Shown one piece after another: positions 25,949-34,500 of a stretch of DNA of 46,133 bases (position 1 is the stretch's first letter; every line of letters begins with the position of its first letter). The translations under genes and the position numbers were made by a program. The stretch spans positions 1 through 46,133 of the forward strand of contig CALJVL010000032.1 of NCBI GenBank assembly GCA_937773775.1, in the 5' to 3' direction. The DNA is from an uncultured Flavobacterium sp. GTDB lineage: Bacteria > Bacteroidota > Bacteroidia > Flavobacteriales > Flavobacteriaceae. The notes below the pieces were generated by a model that worked only from the letters and a program-made list of their open reading frames with translations, made no database searches and had not been told where the DNA came from.

Positions 25949-26031
25949 TACTTTTTATTATATGTTTTTATCCTAAATGCCATATTTTTACTCCTTATAA
26001 TACATGATCAATAATACAATTTGATAAAATA

Positions 26032-29000
26032 ATGCGAAATTTACTTCTGATTTCTTTTATCTCATATACCCAAACAAGAGGCGACGTCACTATTGAATGG
26101 CTTGAAAGCACCAAAATGTATTATGGAAGTTCCAAAATTAATATCTCACAATTTTCCGGAGTCGGATATAATTATAACGCTTCCGAAAAATCACTCTATT
26201 ACTCGATACAGATCAATGAACTAGGCAGCTTTGACGAAAACAACATTCAAATTACAAATGTAACATATGAATCCATCTCAGCTTCGAAACTTGGCGCCTT
26301 GGACAGTGGCAAAATCCCTAATTCTTTAAACCCCTCGTTAACAAACTCAAACTCAAGAGGGACAAAACAGTCATTTCTCAGGTTGTCGCCAATAATAAAA
26401 AGCGAGTTAGGGTTTAAAAAACTAATGTCATTCTCATATACCATTTACAACAAAACTTCTAAAACTTCACAACCAACCAAAGTCACAAACTCCATTTCTA
26501 ATTCTGTTTTAGCAACTGGAGATTGGCACCGATTCTACGTTGAAAAATCAGGAGTATATAAAATCTCTAAAAAATTTTTACAAGAAATAGGACTTGACCT
26601 AATTAATGTTAACCCTAAAAAACTAAAAATTTACGGAAATGGAGGAAGAATGCTACCCCTGTCGAATGCTGCTTTTTACCCTTCTGATTTAATTGAAAAT
26701 GCCATTCAAGTATTTGGAGAAAATGACGGCACATTTGATAATGATGATTATATTCTATTTTATGCCGAAGGACTTGACACTTGGAATGAAGAAAGTAAAA
26801 CCCACAGCAATCTTTATGATATTAATTCATATTATTATGTCACCACAAAAGGAGACTCCGGAAAAAGGATAAGCGAAATGACTCAACCTCAAGGCAACAG
26901 CACAATAAGCTTAACTAATTTTGACGATCATCAATACCACGAATTAGATTTAGTTAATATCGCTAAACTTGGAAGACAGTGGTTTGGAGAGTCATTTGAC
27001 ATTAACCAGGAACAAGAATTTGAGTTTAACTTCCCTAATATAGACTCTTCTACACCGATTAAACTAACGACAACTGCGGCTTCCGCAGCATATACACCAA
27101 TTTCATTTCAAGTGAGTTCAAACGGACAAGATATTGGAAAAATCTCATTCCCTGCAATTAACACTAGCTCAGACACAGAGTTTAACGTGCGGAATTTACC
27201 TACTAACACTTCTTTAAATGCTTCCGAAAACGTAAAAATAAAATTAACCTATAATAACAATGGCGTCCCCGGTCCAAAGGGTTTTTTAGACAACATTCGA
27301 CTGATTGCCAAAAGAAAGCTTCAAGGTTATGGAAAACAATTCCTTTTCCAATATGACCTGTCTGCGGCCAACTTTGGGGTTGTCAACTACACAATCTCTA
27401 ATGCTAGCGGCATTTCTCAAGTTTGGGATATTACTGACTTGTATAATGTAACGAAAATTGAAAACTTGAATCAAGACTCTTTCGCCTTTAAAGCAAACTT
27501 AGGAGAACTTCGGAAATACGTTGCTTTAGACGCTGCGAATTACTTTGTCCCTTTAAAGGACAACAAACCTAAAGTTCCTAACCAAAACCTAAAGGGCACC
27601 GTTTTCAAAAACAGCCAAGGCGAGTTTCAAGACATTGACTACGTCATCATTACTCCCAATTCCTTGCTTACTCAAGCTGAAAAATTAGCTGATTTTCACC
27701 GTTCCTATTCCAAACTGAGCGTAAAAGTTATCACTACAGAATCTATTTATCCTGAGTTTTCTTCTGGAAAACAAGATATAGCCGCCATCAGAAACTGTAT
27801 CAAATACATCTATGAGAATGCTTCTTCTTCAGAAAAAAGAATAAAATACGTGAACCTTTTTGGAGATGCTTCTTATGATTATAAAAACAGAACAGTCAAT
27901 AACACAAATATAGTTCCTATTTACCATGCCTTGAATAGCAGCTCAACTGGTGAGTCGTCCTTTGCCTCTGATGATTTCTATGGACTAATGGATGATAACG
28001 AAGGGAATATTGTTTCGTTTTTTGGCGGCATCGATATAGCAGTGGGAAGAATGCTGGTGAGTAGCCCAAAACAGGCAGATGAAATGGTAAACAAAGTTAT
28101 AGAATACCATGACATAAAATCATATGGAAGCTGGAGAAACAACATAGTAATGATTAGCGATGACTCTGACGAAACTTTTGATGCAAGTTTACAGAATAGA
28201 CAAAACAGCTTAGCCGACAAAATAACGGATGAAAAACCGTTCTTTAATGTCAACAAAATAATACTTGATTCTTATATTCAAGAAGCGTCCGCAGGAGGTT
28301 TTAGATACCCAAAAGCAAGAACAGATTTGTTTAGCGCTTTCGAAAAAGGAGCATTAATCTTCAATTACCTTGGACATGGTGGCGAAGACGGATTAACCTC
28401 AGAACGAATTTGGGAAAAATCAGACGGTCAAAATTTGAGCAACCAATTTAAATATCCTTTATTCATAACCATCACCTGTGACTTCTCCCGTTTTGACAAC
28501 CCTAGCAGACCAACTGCTGGCGAGTACACCTACTGGAACCCTAGAGGCGGCGCAATTGCAATGATCACAACCATTAGATCGATAGGTCAATTTAGTGCCG
28601 AAAACTTTAATGATACTTTATCCAAAAATCTATTGTCTTTTGGGTCAAACCAATATGCATCAATTGCTGAAATTTTACGAATATCAAAAAATAACAATCC
28701 TAATTCATCAACTAACGTTATTTTTTACATTGGCGATCCTGCACTGTTTCTGGCCATACCTAAACCAAAAATACGCTTGACAAAAGTCAACAACGTTCCT
28801 TTAGAACAGACAATTGATGATTTTAAATCATTGGCAACGATGAAGTTGACAGGGGAGGTAACTGATGAAAACGAAAGTGTCCTTTTAAATTATAACGGCG
28901 AGATATACACAACTATTTTTGACAAAAGGATTCAGAAAGCAACTTATAATAATGATGGGAATAGTCCGCCAATAAATTTGAACACATTAGGCGAAACAAT

Positions 29001-29847
29001 TTTTAGAGGAAACGCCACAGTAACAAAAGGTAAATTTGAATTTAGTTTTGTCGTCCCTCGAGATATCCGAATTCCCGTAGCTCCAGGAAAAATAAGTTTT
29101 TATGCTAAAAAGGGGGAGGTACTTGAAAACCAAACAGGCTTTGATACAAACATAAAAATAGGCGGAATCAACGAAAATGCAGCCGAAGACAATATTAGTC
29201 CAAAAGTGAAGTTATATATGAATGATGAAACTTTTGTTTCGGGCGGCATAACTAATACATCTCCCTTTTTACTAGCATTTCTCGAAGATGAAAACGGGAT
29301 TAATACAGCTAGCGGCATAGGACATGATATAGTGGCGATTTTAGATGGCGATGTTAGTAATCCCTATTTGCTAAACGATTACTACCAGACCAATTTAGAT
29401 GATTACACAAGTGGCAGTCTGAGGTTTCCATTAAGGGATCTAACTGTTGGATTACATACCATCACTTTTAAAGCCTGGGATGTATACAACAACCCTAATA
29501 TAACTGAAATTCAGTTTGTAGTAATGGGAGACGAAGCAATAACTTTGACACATGTCTTAAACTATCCTAATCCATTTGTCAATTATACTGAATTTTGGTT
29601 TACGCACAACAGGCCATACGAGCCTTTGGATGTTCCGGTTCAGGTAATCACTATCACGGGAAAAGTAGTTTGGACAAAAAACCAAATCATATCAACGGAC
29701 GGTTTTTTATCAAAAGAAATCAGCTGGAACGGCAAAGATGATTTTGGTAACAAAATTGGAAAAGGCGTTTATATATATAAACTAACAGTCAAATCTAGCT
29801 TGACAAATGACAAAGCTGAAAAAATTGAAAAACTTGTGATACTTTAA
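26032..29847 (+). CDS. porU: Type IX secretion system sortase PorU
   Basis: A gingipain-fold (C25-like) surface peptidase that removes the C-terminal sorting domain from T9SS cargo. It has 1271 residues. The catalytic pair is H782 in FNYLGHGGEDG and C816 in ITCDFSRFD. Before it are the TRGDVTIEWLES opening and the WHRFYVEKSGVYKIS domain; the peptidase domain begins around 510 (DYVIITPNSLL). The C-terminal region has NYPNPF and ends in the beta-rich GKGVYIYKLTVKS, the retained PorU CTD. The signal peptide is very short (MRNLLLISFISYTQ); no in-frame upstream start exists. It is divergent from gldJ, and porV follows 39 bp downstream. Confidence 0.95.
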   Translation: MRNLLLISFISYTQTRGDVTIEWLESTKMYYGSSKINISQFSGVGYNYNASEKSLYYSIQINELGSFDENNIQITNVTYESISASKLGALDSGKIPNSLNPSLTNSNSRGTKQSFLRLSPIIKSELGFKKLMSFSYTIYNKTSKTSQPTKVTNSISNSVLATGDWHRFYVEKSGVYKISKKFLQEIGLDLINVNPKKLKIYGNGGRMLPLSNAAFYPSDLIENAIQVFGENDGTFDNDDYILFYAEGLDTWNEESKTHSNLYDINSYYYVTTKGDSGKRISEMTQPQGNSTISLTNFDDHQYHELDLVNIAKLGRQWFGESFDINQEQEFEFNFPNIDSSTPIKLTTTAASAAYTPISFQVSSNGQDIGKISFPAINTSSDTEFNVRNLPTNTSLNASENVKIKLTYNNNGVPGPKGFLDNIRLIAKRKLQGYGKQFLFQYDLSAANFGVVNYTISNASGISQVWDITDLYNVTKIENLNQDSFAFKANLGELRKYVALDAANYFVPLKDNKPKVPNQNLKGTVFKNSQGEFQDIDYVIITPNSLLTQAEKLADFHRSYSKLSVKVITTESIYPEFSSGKQDIAAIRNCIKYIYENASSSEKRIKYVNLFGDASYDYKNRTVNNTNIVPIYHALNSSSTGESSFASDDFYGLMDDNEGNIVSFFGGIDIAVGRMLVSSPKQADEMVNKVIEYHDIKSYGSWRNNIVMISDDSDETFDASLQNRQNSLADKITDEKPFFNVNKIILDSYIQEASAGGFRYPKARTDLFSAFEKGALIFNYLGHGGEDGLTSERIWEKSDGQNLSNQFKYPLFITITCDFSRFDNPSRPTAGEYTYWNPRGGAIAMITTIRSIGQFSAENFNDTLSKNLLSFGSNQYASIAEILRISKNNNPNSSTNVIFYIGDPALFLAIPKPKIRLTKVNNVPLEQTIDDFKSLATMKLTGEVTDENESVLLNYNGEIYTTIFDKRIQKATYNNDGNSPPINLNTLGETIFRGNATVTKGKFEFSFVVPRDIRIPVAPGKISFYAKKGEVLENQTGFDTNIKIGGINENAAEDNISPKVKLYMNDETFVSGGITNTSPFLLAFLEDENGINTASGIGHDIVAILDGDVSNPYLLNDYYQTNLDDYTSGSLRFPLRDLTVGLHTITFKAWDVYNNPNITEIQFVVMGDEAITLTHVLNYPNPFVNYTEFWFTHNRPYEPLDVPVQVITITGKVVWTKNQIISTDGFLSKEISWNGKDDFGNKIGKGVYIYKLTVKSSLTNDKAEKIEKLVIL

Positions 29848-29863
29848 TAAAATACTATATTTG
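29834..29863 (+). promoter_or_regulatory. Complete promoter (TTG-N19-TATATTTG) for porV
   Basis: -33 TTG at 29834-29836, inside the last codons of porU; 19-base spacer; -7 TATATTTG at 29856-29863. The porV ATG is 23 bases on. It lets porV be expressed independently of porU. Confidence 0.75.
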
Positions 29864-29886
29864 TTCAATCACTTTTAAATAATAAA

Positions 29887-31050
29887 ATGAGAAAATTAAT
29901 ACCTTATGTAGCCTGCCTACTTGGACTCTCTTTCGCAAATGCTCAAGATAGGGTCATAACCACAGCAGTTCCGTTTTTGCTTGTTGCTGCTGACGCAAGA
30001 GCTGCAGGTATGGCTGATATTGGCGTAGCAACTTCAACTGATGTGTTTTCGCAGCAATGGAACCCAGCAAAATACGCCTTCGCAGTTGACAAACAAGGTT
30101 TTTCTGTAAGTTACACTCCATACTTGATAGATTTAGCAAATGACATTTCACTAGGACAAGTTACCTATTACAACAAAATAAGTGAACGAAGTGCATTTGC
30201 AACAAGCCTTCGTTATTTTGGCTTTGGAGAAATTGAATTAAGAGAAAACGCCTTTGACGACCCCAGAACAGTTTCTCCAAACGAGTTCGCCTTGGACGGT
30301 TCCTATTCACTAAAATTAAGTGAAAAATTTTCCATGGCAGTTGCTGGAAGGTATATACGTTCCAACCTAAAAGTAGTTACAGATAACGGAGATGCTTCCG
30401 CAGCAAATTCATTTGCAGTCGATGTCGCTGGTTTTTATCAATCAGAAGAAATCGCTTATAGCGAATTTAATGGAAGATGGAGAGCCGGGTTTAACATTCA
30501 AAACTTGGGCCCAAAAATAAGTTACGATAATGATGAATTTAGTACGAACTTTTTGCCTGCTAATTTAAAAATAGGAACTGGATTTGATTTCATTCTTGAC
30601 GATTACAATAAAGTAGCGGTAAATCTTGAATTCAACAAATTATTAGTGCCGACACCGCAAAACCCAGATTTAAACGGAGACGGAACAATCTCTTCTGAAG
30701 AAAGAGCCCAAAATTTAGATGACTACCGTTCAATAGGATGGGTTTCAGGGATATTTAAATCTTTTGGAGATGCACCTGACGGATTCAGTGAAGAACTTAA
30801 AGAGTTCACCTACACATTAGGAGCAGAATATTCATACCAAGATTCATTCGCCATGCGCATGGGTTATTTTAATGAAAGTGACTTAAAGGGCGCACGAAAA
30901 TTTTTCTCTCTTGGCGCAGGTTTCACATATAACGTTGTCAAAGTTGATCTTTCCTACTTATTTTCAGCATCAAAAGTAAAAAACCCTTTAGAAAACACAT
31001 TACGCTTCTCTTTAACCTTTAACTTTGGAGAGAAATATTATCAATACTAG
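29887..31050 (+). CDS. porV: Type IX secretion system outer membrane channel protein PorV
   Basis: An outer membrane beta-barrel (FadL-like, also known as LptO in Porphyromonas) of 387 residues that shuttles cargo from the T9SS translocon to PorU. The signal peptide MRKLIPYVACLLGLSFANAQ is followed by the PorV-typical RVITTAVPFLLVAADARAAG, then MADIGVATSTDVFSQQWNPA. The remainder alternates as amphipathic strands, ending with an aromatic residue (NTLRFSLTFNFGEKYYQY). It pairs with porU upstream and has its own promoter. A long perfect-stem terminator follows. Confidence 0.95.
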   Translation: MRKLIPYVACLLGLSFANAQDRVITTAVPFLLVAADARAAGMADIGVATSTDVFSQQWNPAKYAFAVDKQGFSVSYTPYLIDLANDISLGQVTYYNKISERSAFATSLRYFGFGEIELRENAFDDPRTVSPNEFALDGSYSLKLSEKFSMAVAGRYIRSNLKVVTDNGDASAANSFAVDVAGFYQSEEIAYSEFNGRWRAGFNIQNLGPKISYDNDEFSTNFLPANLKIGTGFDFILDDYNKVAVNLEFNKLLVPTPQNPDLNGDGTISSEERAQNLDDYRSIGWVSGIFKSFGDAPDGFSEELKEFTYTLGAEYSYQDSFAMRMGYFNESDLKGARKFFSLGAGFTYNVVKVDLSYLFSASKVKNPLENTLRFSLTFNFGEKYYQY

Positions 31051-31070
31051 TTACAAATAGAATTTAATTT

Positions 31071-31112
31071 AAAAAATCCAAATTTCAAACTATTGAAATT
31101 TGGATTTTTTTT
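31071..31112. terminator. Terminator with 18-bp perfect stem after porV
   Basis: The perfect inverted repeat 31071-31088 / 31093-31110 has a 4-nt loop (ACTA); the outer stem is A-run against T-run. It ends porV 13 bases before the cdd start and can act on both strands. Confidence 0.9.
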
Positions 31113-31124
31113 CCTCAAAAAATC

Positions 31125-31607
31125 ATGAAAGAAATAACCATCACGACCAGCTTCACTGCTTATAACGCAGTGAATGAACTTCCAAACGAAATCCAAAAGC
31201 TAATGGAGCAGGCAATAGCAATACGAAAAAATGCTTACGCTCCTTATTCAAAATTTCGCGTGGGCGTTGCCATTCTTCTAGACAATGGCCAAATTGTTTT
31301 GGGCTCGAACCAAGAGAACGCGGCATACCCCTCTGGCCTTTGCGCTGAACGCGTAGCTATATTTCAAGCCGGAGCTATATATCCCGAAGCAAAAATTTTA
31401 AAAATGGCAATTACAGCGGCGTCAGACACTAACACAACTACAACTCCAATCCCTCCTTGCGGTGCTTGCAGGCAATCAATTGCTGAATATGAAACAAAAC
31501 AAGAAACGCCTATTGAAATATATTTTATGGGAGAATTAGGAGACATATATAAATCCGAGTCTTTGAAAAACTTACTTCCTTTTATGTTTGATAAAAACTT
31601 CTTGTAA
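31125..31607 (+). CDS. cdd: Cytidine deaminase
   Basis: A homotetrameric-type zinc enzyme of pyrimidine salvage that converts cytidine and deoxycytidine to uridine and deoxyuridine. It has 160 residues, slightly longer than minimal CDAs because of an N-terminal extension. Zinc and catalytic residues: C73-A74-E75 (CAERVAIFQ, E75 as proton shuttle) and PPCGACRQ with C112 and C115. The substrate segment FRVGVAI and YPSGLCAER are conserved. The start ATG lies directly after the porV terminator, with no separate promoter recognised. Confidence 0.95.
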   Translation: MKEITITTSFTAYNAVNELPNEIQKLMEQAIAIRKNAYAPYSKFRVGVAILLDNGQIVLGSNQENAAYPSGLCAERVAIFQAGAIYPEAKILKMAITAASDTNTTTTPIPPCGACRQSIAEYETKQETPIEIYFMGELGDIYKSESLKNLLPFMFDKNFL

Positions 31608-31655
31608 AAAACCTAAAAACTAGCTTTTAAATTTCTCTTCTCAGTTGGAATGTCT

Positions 31656-31663
31656 TATTTTTG
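31656..31663 (+). promoter_or_regulatory. -7 promoter element (TATTTTTG) for pdhA
   Basis: A TAnnTTTG match about 90 bases before the pdhA ATG, giving a leader of roughly 84 nt. No TTG at the usual -33 spacing. Confidence 0.5.
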
Positions 31664-31704
31664 CAATTCGCAAATTTGTGTGAGAAAACTGCTTTGCGTC
31701 ATTA

Positions 31705-31718
31705 TGTCATAGTTGACA
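31705..31718. promoter_or_regulatory. Inverted repeat TGTCA-N4-TGACA in pdhA leader
   Basis: A perfect 5-bp inverted repeat, 31705-31709 with 31714-31718, downstream of the proposed pdhA -7 element. It has the form of a small dimeric regulator site; the regulator is unknown and a chance occurrence is possible. Confidence 0.3.
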
Positions 31719-31752
31719 ACATACTAAAAACTTTAGCAAAAGAACAATTGAG

Positions 31753-32751
31753 ATGAAAGAAGTTACAAAAGAAGTCTATTTAAAGTGGTATGAAGACATG
31801 CTGCTTTGGAGAAAGTTTGAAGACAAACTTGCAGCATTATACATACAACAAAAAGTCAGAGGCTTTCTACATTTATATAATGGTCAAGAAGCCGTCCTCG
31901 CAGGTGCATTACATGCGATGGATTTGACAAAAGATAAGATGATTACTGCATACAGAAATCACGTGCAACCAATAGGAATGGGCGTTGACCCAAAACGTGT
32001 AATGGCAGAGCTTTTAGGAAAAGTAACCGGAACATCAAAAGGAATGGGCGGATCTATGCACATTTTCTCAAAGGAACACCGTTTTTATGGAGGACACGGA
32101 ATTGTAGGTGGACAAATTCCTGTAGGTGCTGGGCTAGCTTTTGCTGATAAATATTTTGAAACTGGCGGGGTAACATTGACCTATTTCGGTGATGGAGCGG
32201 CTCGTCAAGGTTCATTACATGAAGCTTTTAACATGGCTATGTTGTGGAAATTACCTGTTGTTTTTATAGTAGAAAATAACGGTTACGCGATGGGAACTTC
32301 CGTAGAAAGAACAGCAAACCATACAGACATATGGAAATTGGGACTAGGCTATGAAATGCCTTGTGGACCAGTCGACGGAATGAATCCTGTAAAAGTTGCA
32401 GAAGCTATGACAGAGGCAATCGAAAGAGCTCGTCGTGGTGACGGACCGACATTTCTTGAAATGAAAACCTACCGTTACAGAGGACACTCTATGTCAGACG
32501 CACAATTATACCGTTCGAAAGACGAAGTTGAAGAGTACAAAAAAATTGACCCAATCACACAAATTTTGGATTTAATTAAGGAGCATAAATACGCCACTGA
32601 AGAGGAGGTAACAGCAATTGAAAAAAGAGTAAAAGCACGAGTACAAGAATGTGTTGATTTTGCTGAAGAGTCTGATTACCCACCAGTGCAGCAACTATAT
32701 GATGTGGTATACGAACAAGAAAACTATCCATTCATACCTCATAAACTATAA
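31753..32751 (+). CDS. pdhA: Pyruvate dehydrogenase E1 component, alpha subunit
   Basis: The thiamine-diphosphate-dependent alpha chain of the E1 heterotetramer, which decarboxylates pyruvate to feed acetyl-CoA production. It has 332 residues. The cofactor motif runs from GDGAARQGSLHEAFNMA to VENNGYAMGTS. The phosphorylation-loop-like region YRYRGHSMSDA is present, as is the N-terminal GFLHLYNGQEAV. The E2 gene starts 7 bp downstream. The beta subunit (pdhB), needed for activity, is not in the window; Flavobacteriia often keep it elsewhere. Confidence 0.95.
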   Translation: MKEVTKEVYLKWYEDMLLWRKFEDKLAALYIQQKVRGFLHLYNGQEAVLAGALHAMDLTKDKMITAYRNHVQPIGMGVDPKRVMAELLGKVTGTSKGMGGSMHIFSKEHRFYGGHGIVGGQIPVGAGLAFADKYFETGGVTLTYFGDGAARQGSLHEAFNMAMLWKLPVVFIVENNGYAMGTSVERTANHTDIWKLGLGYEMPCGPVDGMNPVKVAEAMTEAIERARRGDGPTFLEMKTYRYRGHSMSDAQLYRSKDEVEEYKKIDPITQILDLIKEHKYATEEEVTAIEKRVKARVQECVDFAEESDYPPVQQLYDVVYEQENYPFIPHKL

Positions 32752-32758
32752 AAATATT

Positions 32759-34426
32759 ATGGCGATAAAAGTAACAATGCCTCGTTTGAGCGATACAATG
32801 ACGGAAGGAACGGTAGCGACTTGGCTTAAAAAAGTAGGCGACAAAATAAGCGAAGGAGACATCCTTGCGGAAATTGAAACTGACAAAGCAACAATGGAAT
32901 TTGAATCCTTTCATGAAGGAACACTTTTGCATATTGGAATACCAGAAGGCGAAGCTGCACCAGTAGATTCTTTACTGGCTATAATCGGTGACGAAGGCGA
33001 AGATATTTCTACCTTACTGGAAGAAAAATCAACGACTAGCGAACCCGCAAAAGAAGAAGAAGAAGAAGAAGAAGCTACCGCTAAAACAGAAGTCAAAAAA
33101 GAAGATACTGAATCACCAACAACAAAAACTCTACCTGAAGGAGTTGTGGTCGTGACCATGCCTCGTCTTAGCGATACAATGACCGAAGGAACTGTTGCTA
33201 CTTGGCTGAACAAGGTAGGAGATAAAATCGCTGAAGGCGACATCCTTGCTGAAATCGAAACCGACAAGGCAACTATGGAATTCGAATCCTTCAACGAAGG
33301 AACTTTATTGTACATTGGAATCAAAGAAGGTGAGTCGGCTCCAGTTGATAGTCTATTAGCTATCATAGGGCCTGAAGGAACTGATATAACTGGAATTGCT
33401 TCAAATTATAAAGCCGGAGGTGCTGAAGAAGTAAAAGAAGCTACTCCTGTCGCAGATGAAGAGCCAGGACCAGCAGCAGCTGAAAAAGCGGAACCAATTG
33501 CACAAGAGGCATCAACGGATGGCCAACGTATTTTAGCATCACCGCTCGCAAAGAAGATTGCAAGTGATAAAGGAATTCAATTGACTCAAGTGAAAGGTTC
33601 AGGTGAAAATGGACGTATCGTAAAAAGCGATGTCGAAAACTTCACTCCTGTGGCTGCAACTGCTCCAACGGATAGTGCGACTGCACCGACAGCTGCTAAA
33701 CCCGAAACAGCAACAGCTCCAAAAGTATTTGTTCCTGCTGGAGAAGTTTTCACTGAAGAAATCAAGAATTCGCAAATGCGAAAAATCATCGCCAAACGTT
33801 TAGCGGAATCATTATTCACTGCTCCACACTACAACTTAACAATTGAGGTAGCAATGGACGAAGCAATGAAATCAAGAGTAACGATAAATAGCATTCCGGA
33901 CACAAAAGTGTCTTTTAATGATATGGTGATAAAAGCCTGCGCAATGGCATTGAAAAAACACCCTAAAGTCAATTCTACGTGGAGAGAGGATTCGATCCTA
34001 ATAAACCACCACGTGAATATTGGTGTTGCTGTCGCTGTTGAAGACGGATTAGTTGTTCCTGTACTACGATTTACCGACGCGATGAATCTGTCTCAAATTG
34101 GCGGGAGCGTGAGAGATCTTGCTGGAAGAGCTAAAAACAAAAAATTATTACCTACCGAAATGGAAGGAAGTACTTTTACTGTTTCTAATCTTGGAATGTT
34201 CGGTATTACCGAATTTAATTCAATTATTAATCAACCCAATTCCGCTATCCTTTCAGTTGGAGCGATTGTAGAAAAGCCAGTTGTTAAAAATGGTGAAATA
34301 GTTGTAGGGAACACAATGATGTTATCTTTGGCTTGCGATCACAGAACAATTGACGGAGCTACCGGAGCTCAGTTCTTACAAACTTTGAAAATGTTTATCG
34401 AAAATCCAGTAGCAATGCTAGCGTAA
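32759..34426 (+). CDS. pdhC: Dihydrolipoamide acetyltransferase (pyruvate dehydrogenase E2)
   Basis: The core of the pyruvate dehydrogenase complex, transferring acetyl groups to CoA. It has 555 residues from ATG 32759 (the frame extends further up inside pdhA, but this start is 7 bp after its stop and gives the standard MAIKVTMPRLSD). Domains in order: lipoyl domain 1 with lipoyl lysine K43 in ETDKATME; an acidic linker with a glutamate run; lipoyl domain 2 with K170, almost identical in wording to the first; an alanine/proline-rich linker; the E1/E3-binding domain (ILASPLAKKIASDKGI to GRIVKSDVE); a second linker; and the catalytic domain with H528 and D532 in CDHRTIDGATG. It is cotranscribed with pdhA and followed by a terminator. 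Confidence 0.96.
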   Translation: MAIKVTMPRLSDTMTEGTVATWLKKVGDKISEGDILAEIETDKATMEFESFHEGTLLHIGIPEGEAAPVDSLLAIIGDEGEDISTLLEEKSTTSEPAKEEEEEEEATAKTEVKKEDTESPTTKTLPEGVVVVTMPRLSDTMTEGTVATWLNKVGDKIAEGDILAEIETDKATMEFESFNEGTLLYIGIKEGESAPVDSLLAIIGPEGTDITGIASNYKAGGAEEVKEATPVADEEPGPAAAEKAEPIAQEASTDGQRILASPLAKKIASDKGIQLTQVKGSGENGRIVKSDVENFTPVAATAPTDSATAPTAAKPETATAPKVFVPAGEVFTEEIKNSQMRKIIAKRLAESLFTAPHYNLTIEVAMDEAMKSRVTINSIPDTKVSFNDMVIKACAMALKKHPKVNSTWREDSILINHHVNIGVAVAVEDGLVVPVLRFTDAMNLSQIGGSVRDLAGRAKNKKLLPTEMEGSTFTVSNLGMFGITEFNSIINQPNSAILSVGAIVEKPVVKNGEIVVGNTMMLSLACDHRTIDGATGAQFLQTLKMFIENPVAMLA

Positions 34427-34449
34427 AAGCTAGTTTGTATATAAATATG

Positions 34450-34484
34450 AATCCCGTTTTGAAAAATCAGAACGGGATTTTTTT
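34450..34484 (+). terminator. Intrinsic terminator after pdhC
   Basis: The stem AATCCCGTT (34450-34458) with AACGGGATT (34471-34479) is followed by a T-run. Convergent with the glycosyltransferase; only the plus side has a good T-tract. Confidence 0.85.
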
Positions 34485-34500
34485 ATGAAACACAAATAAA

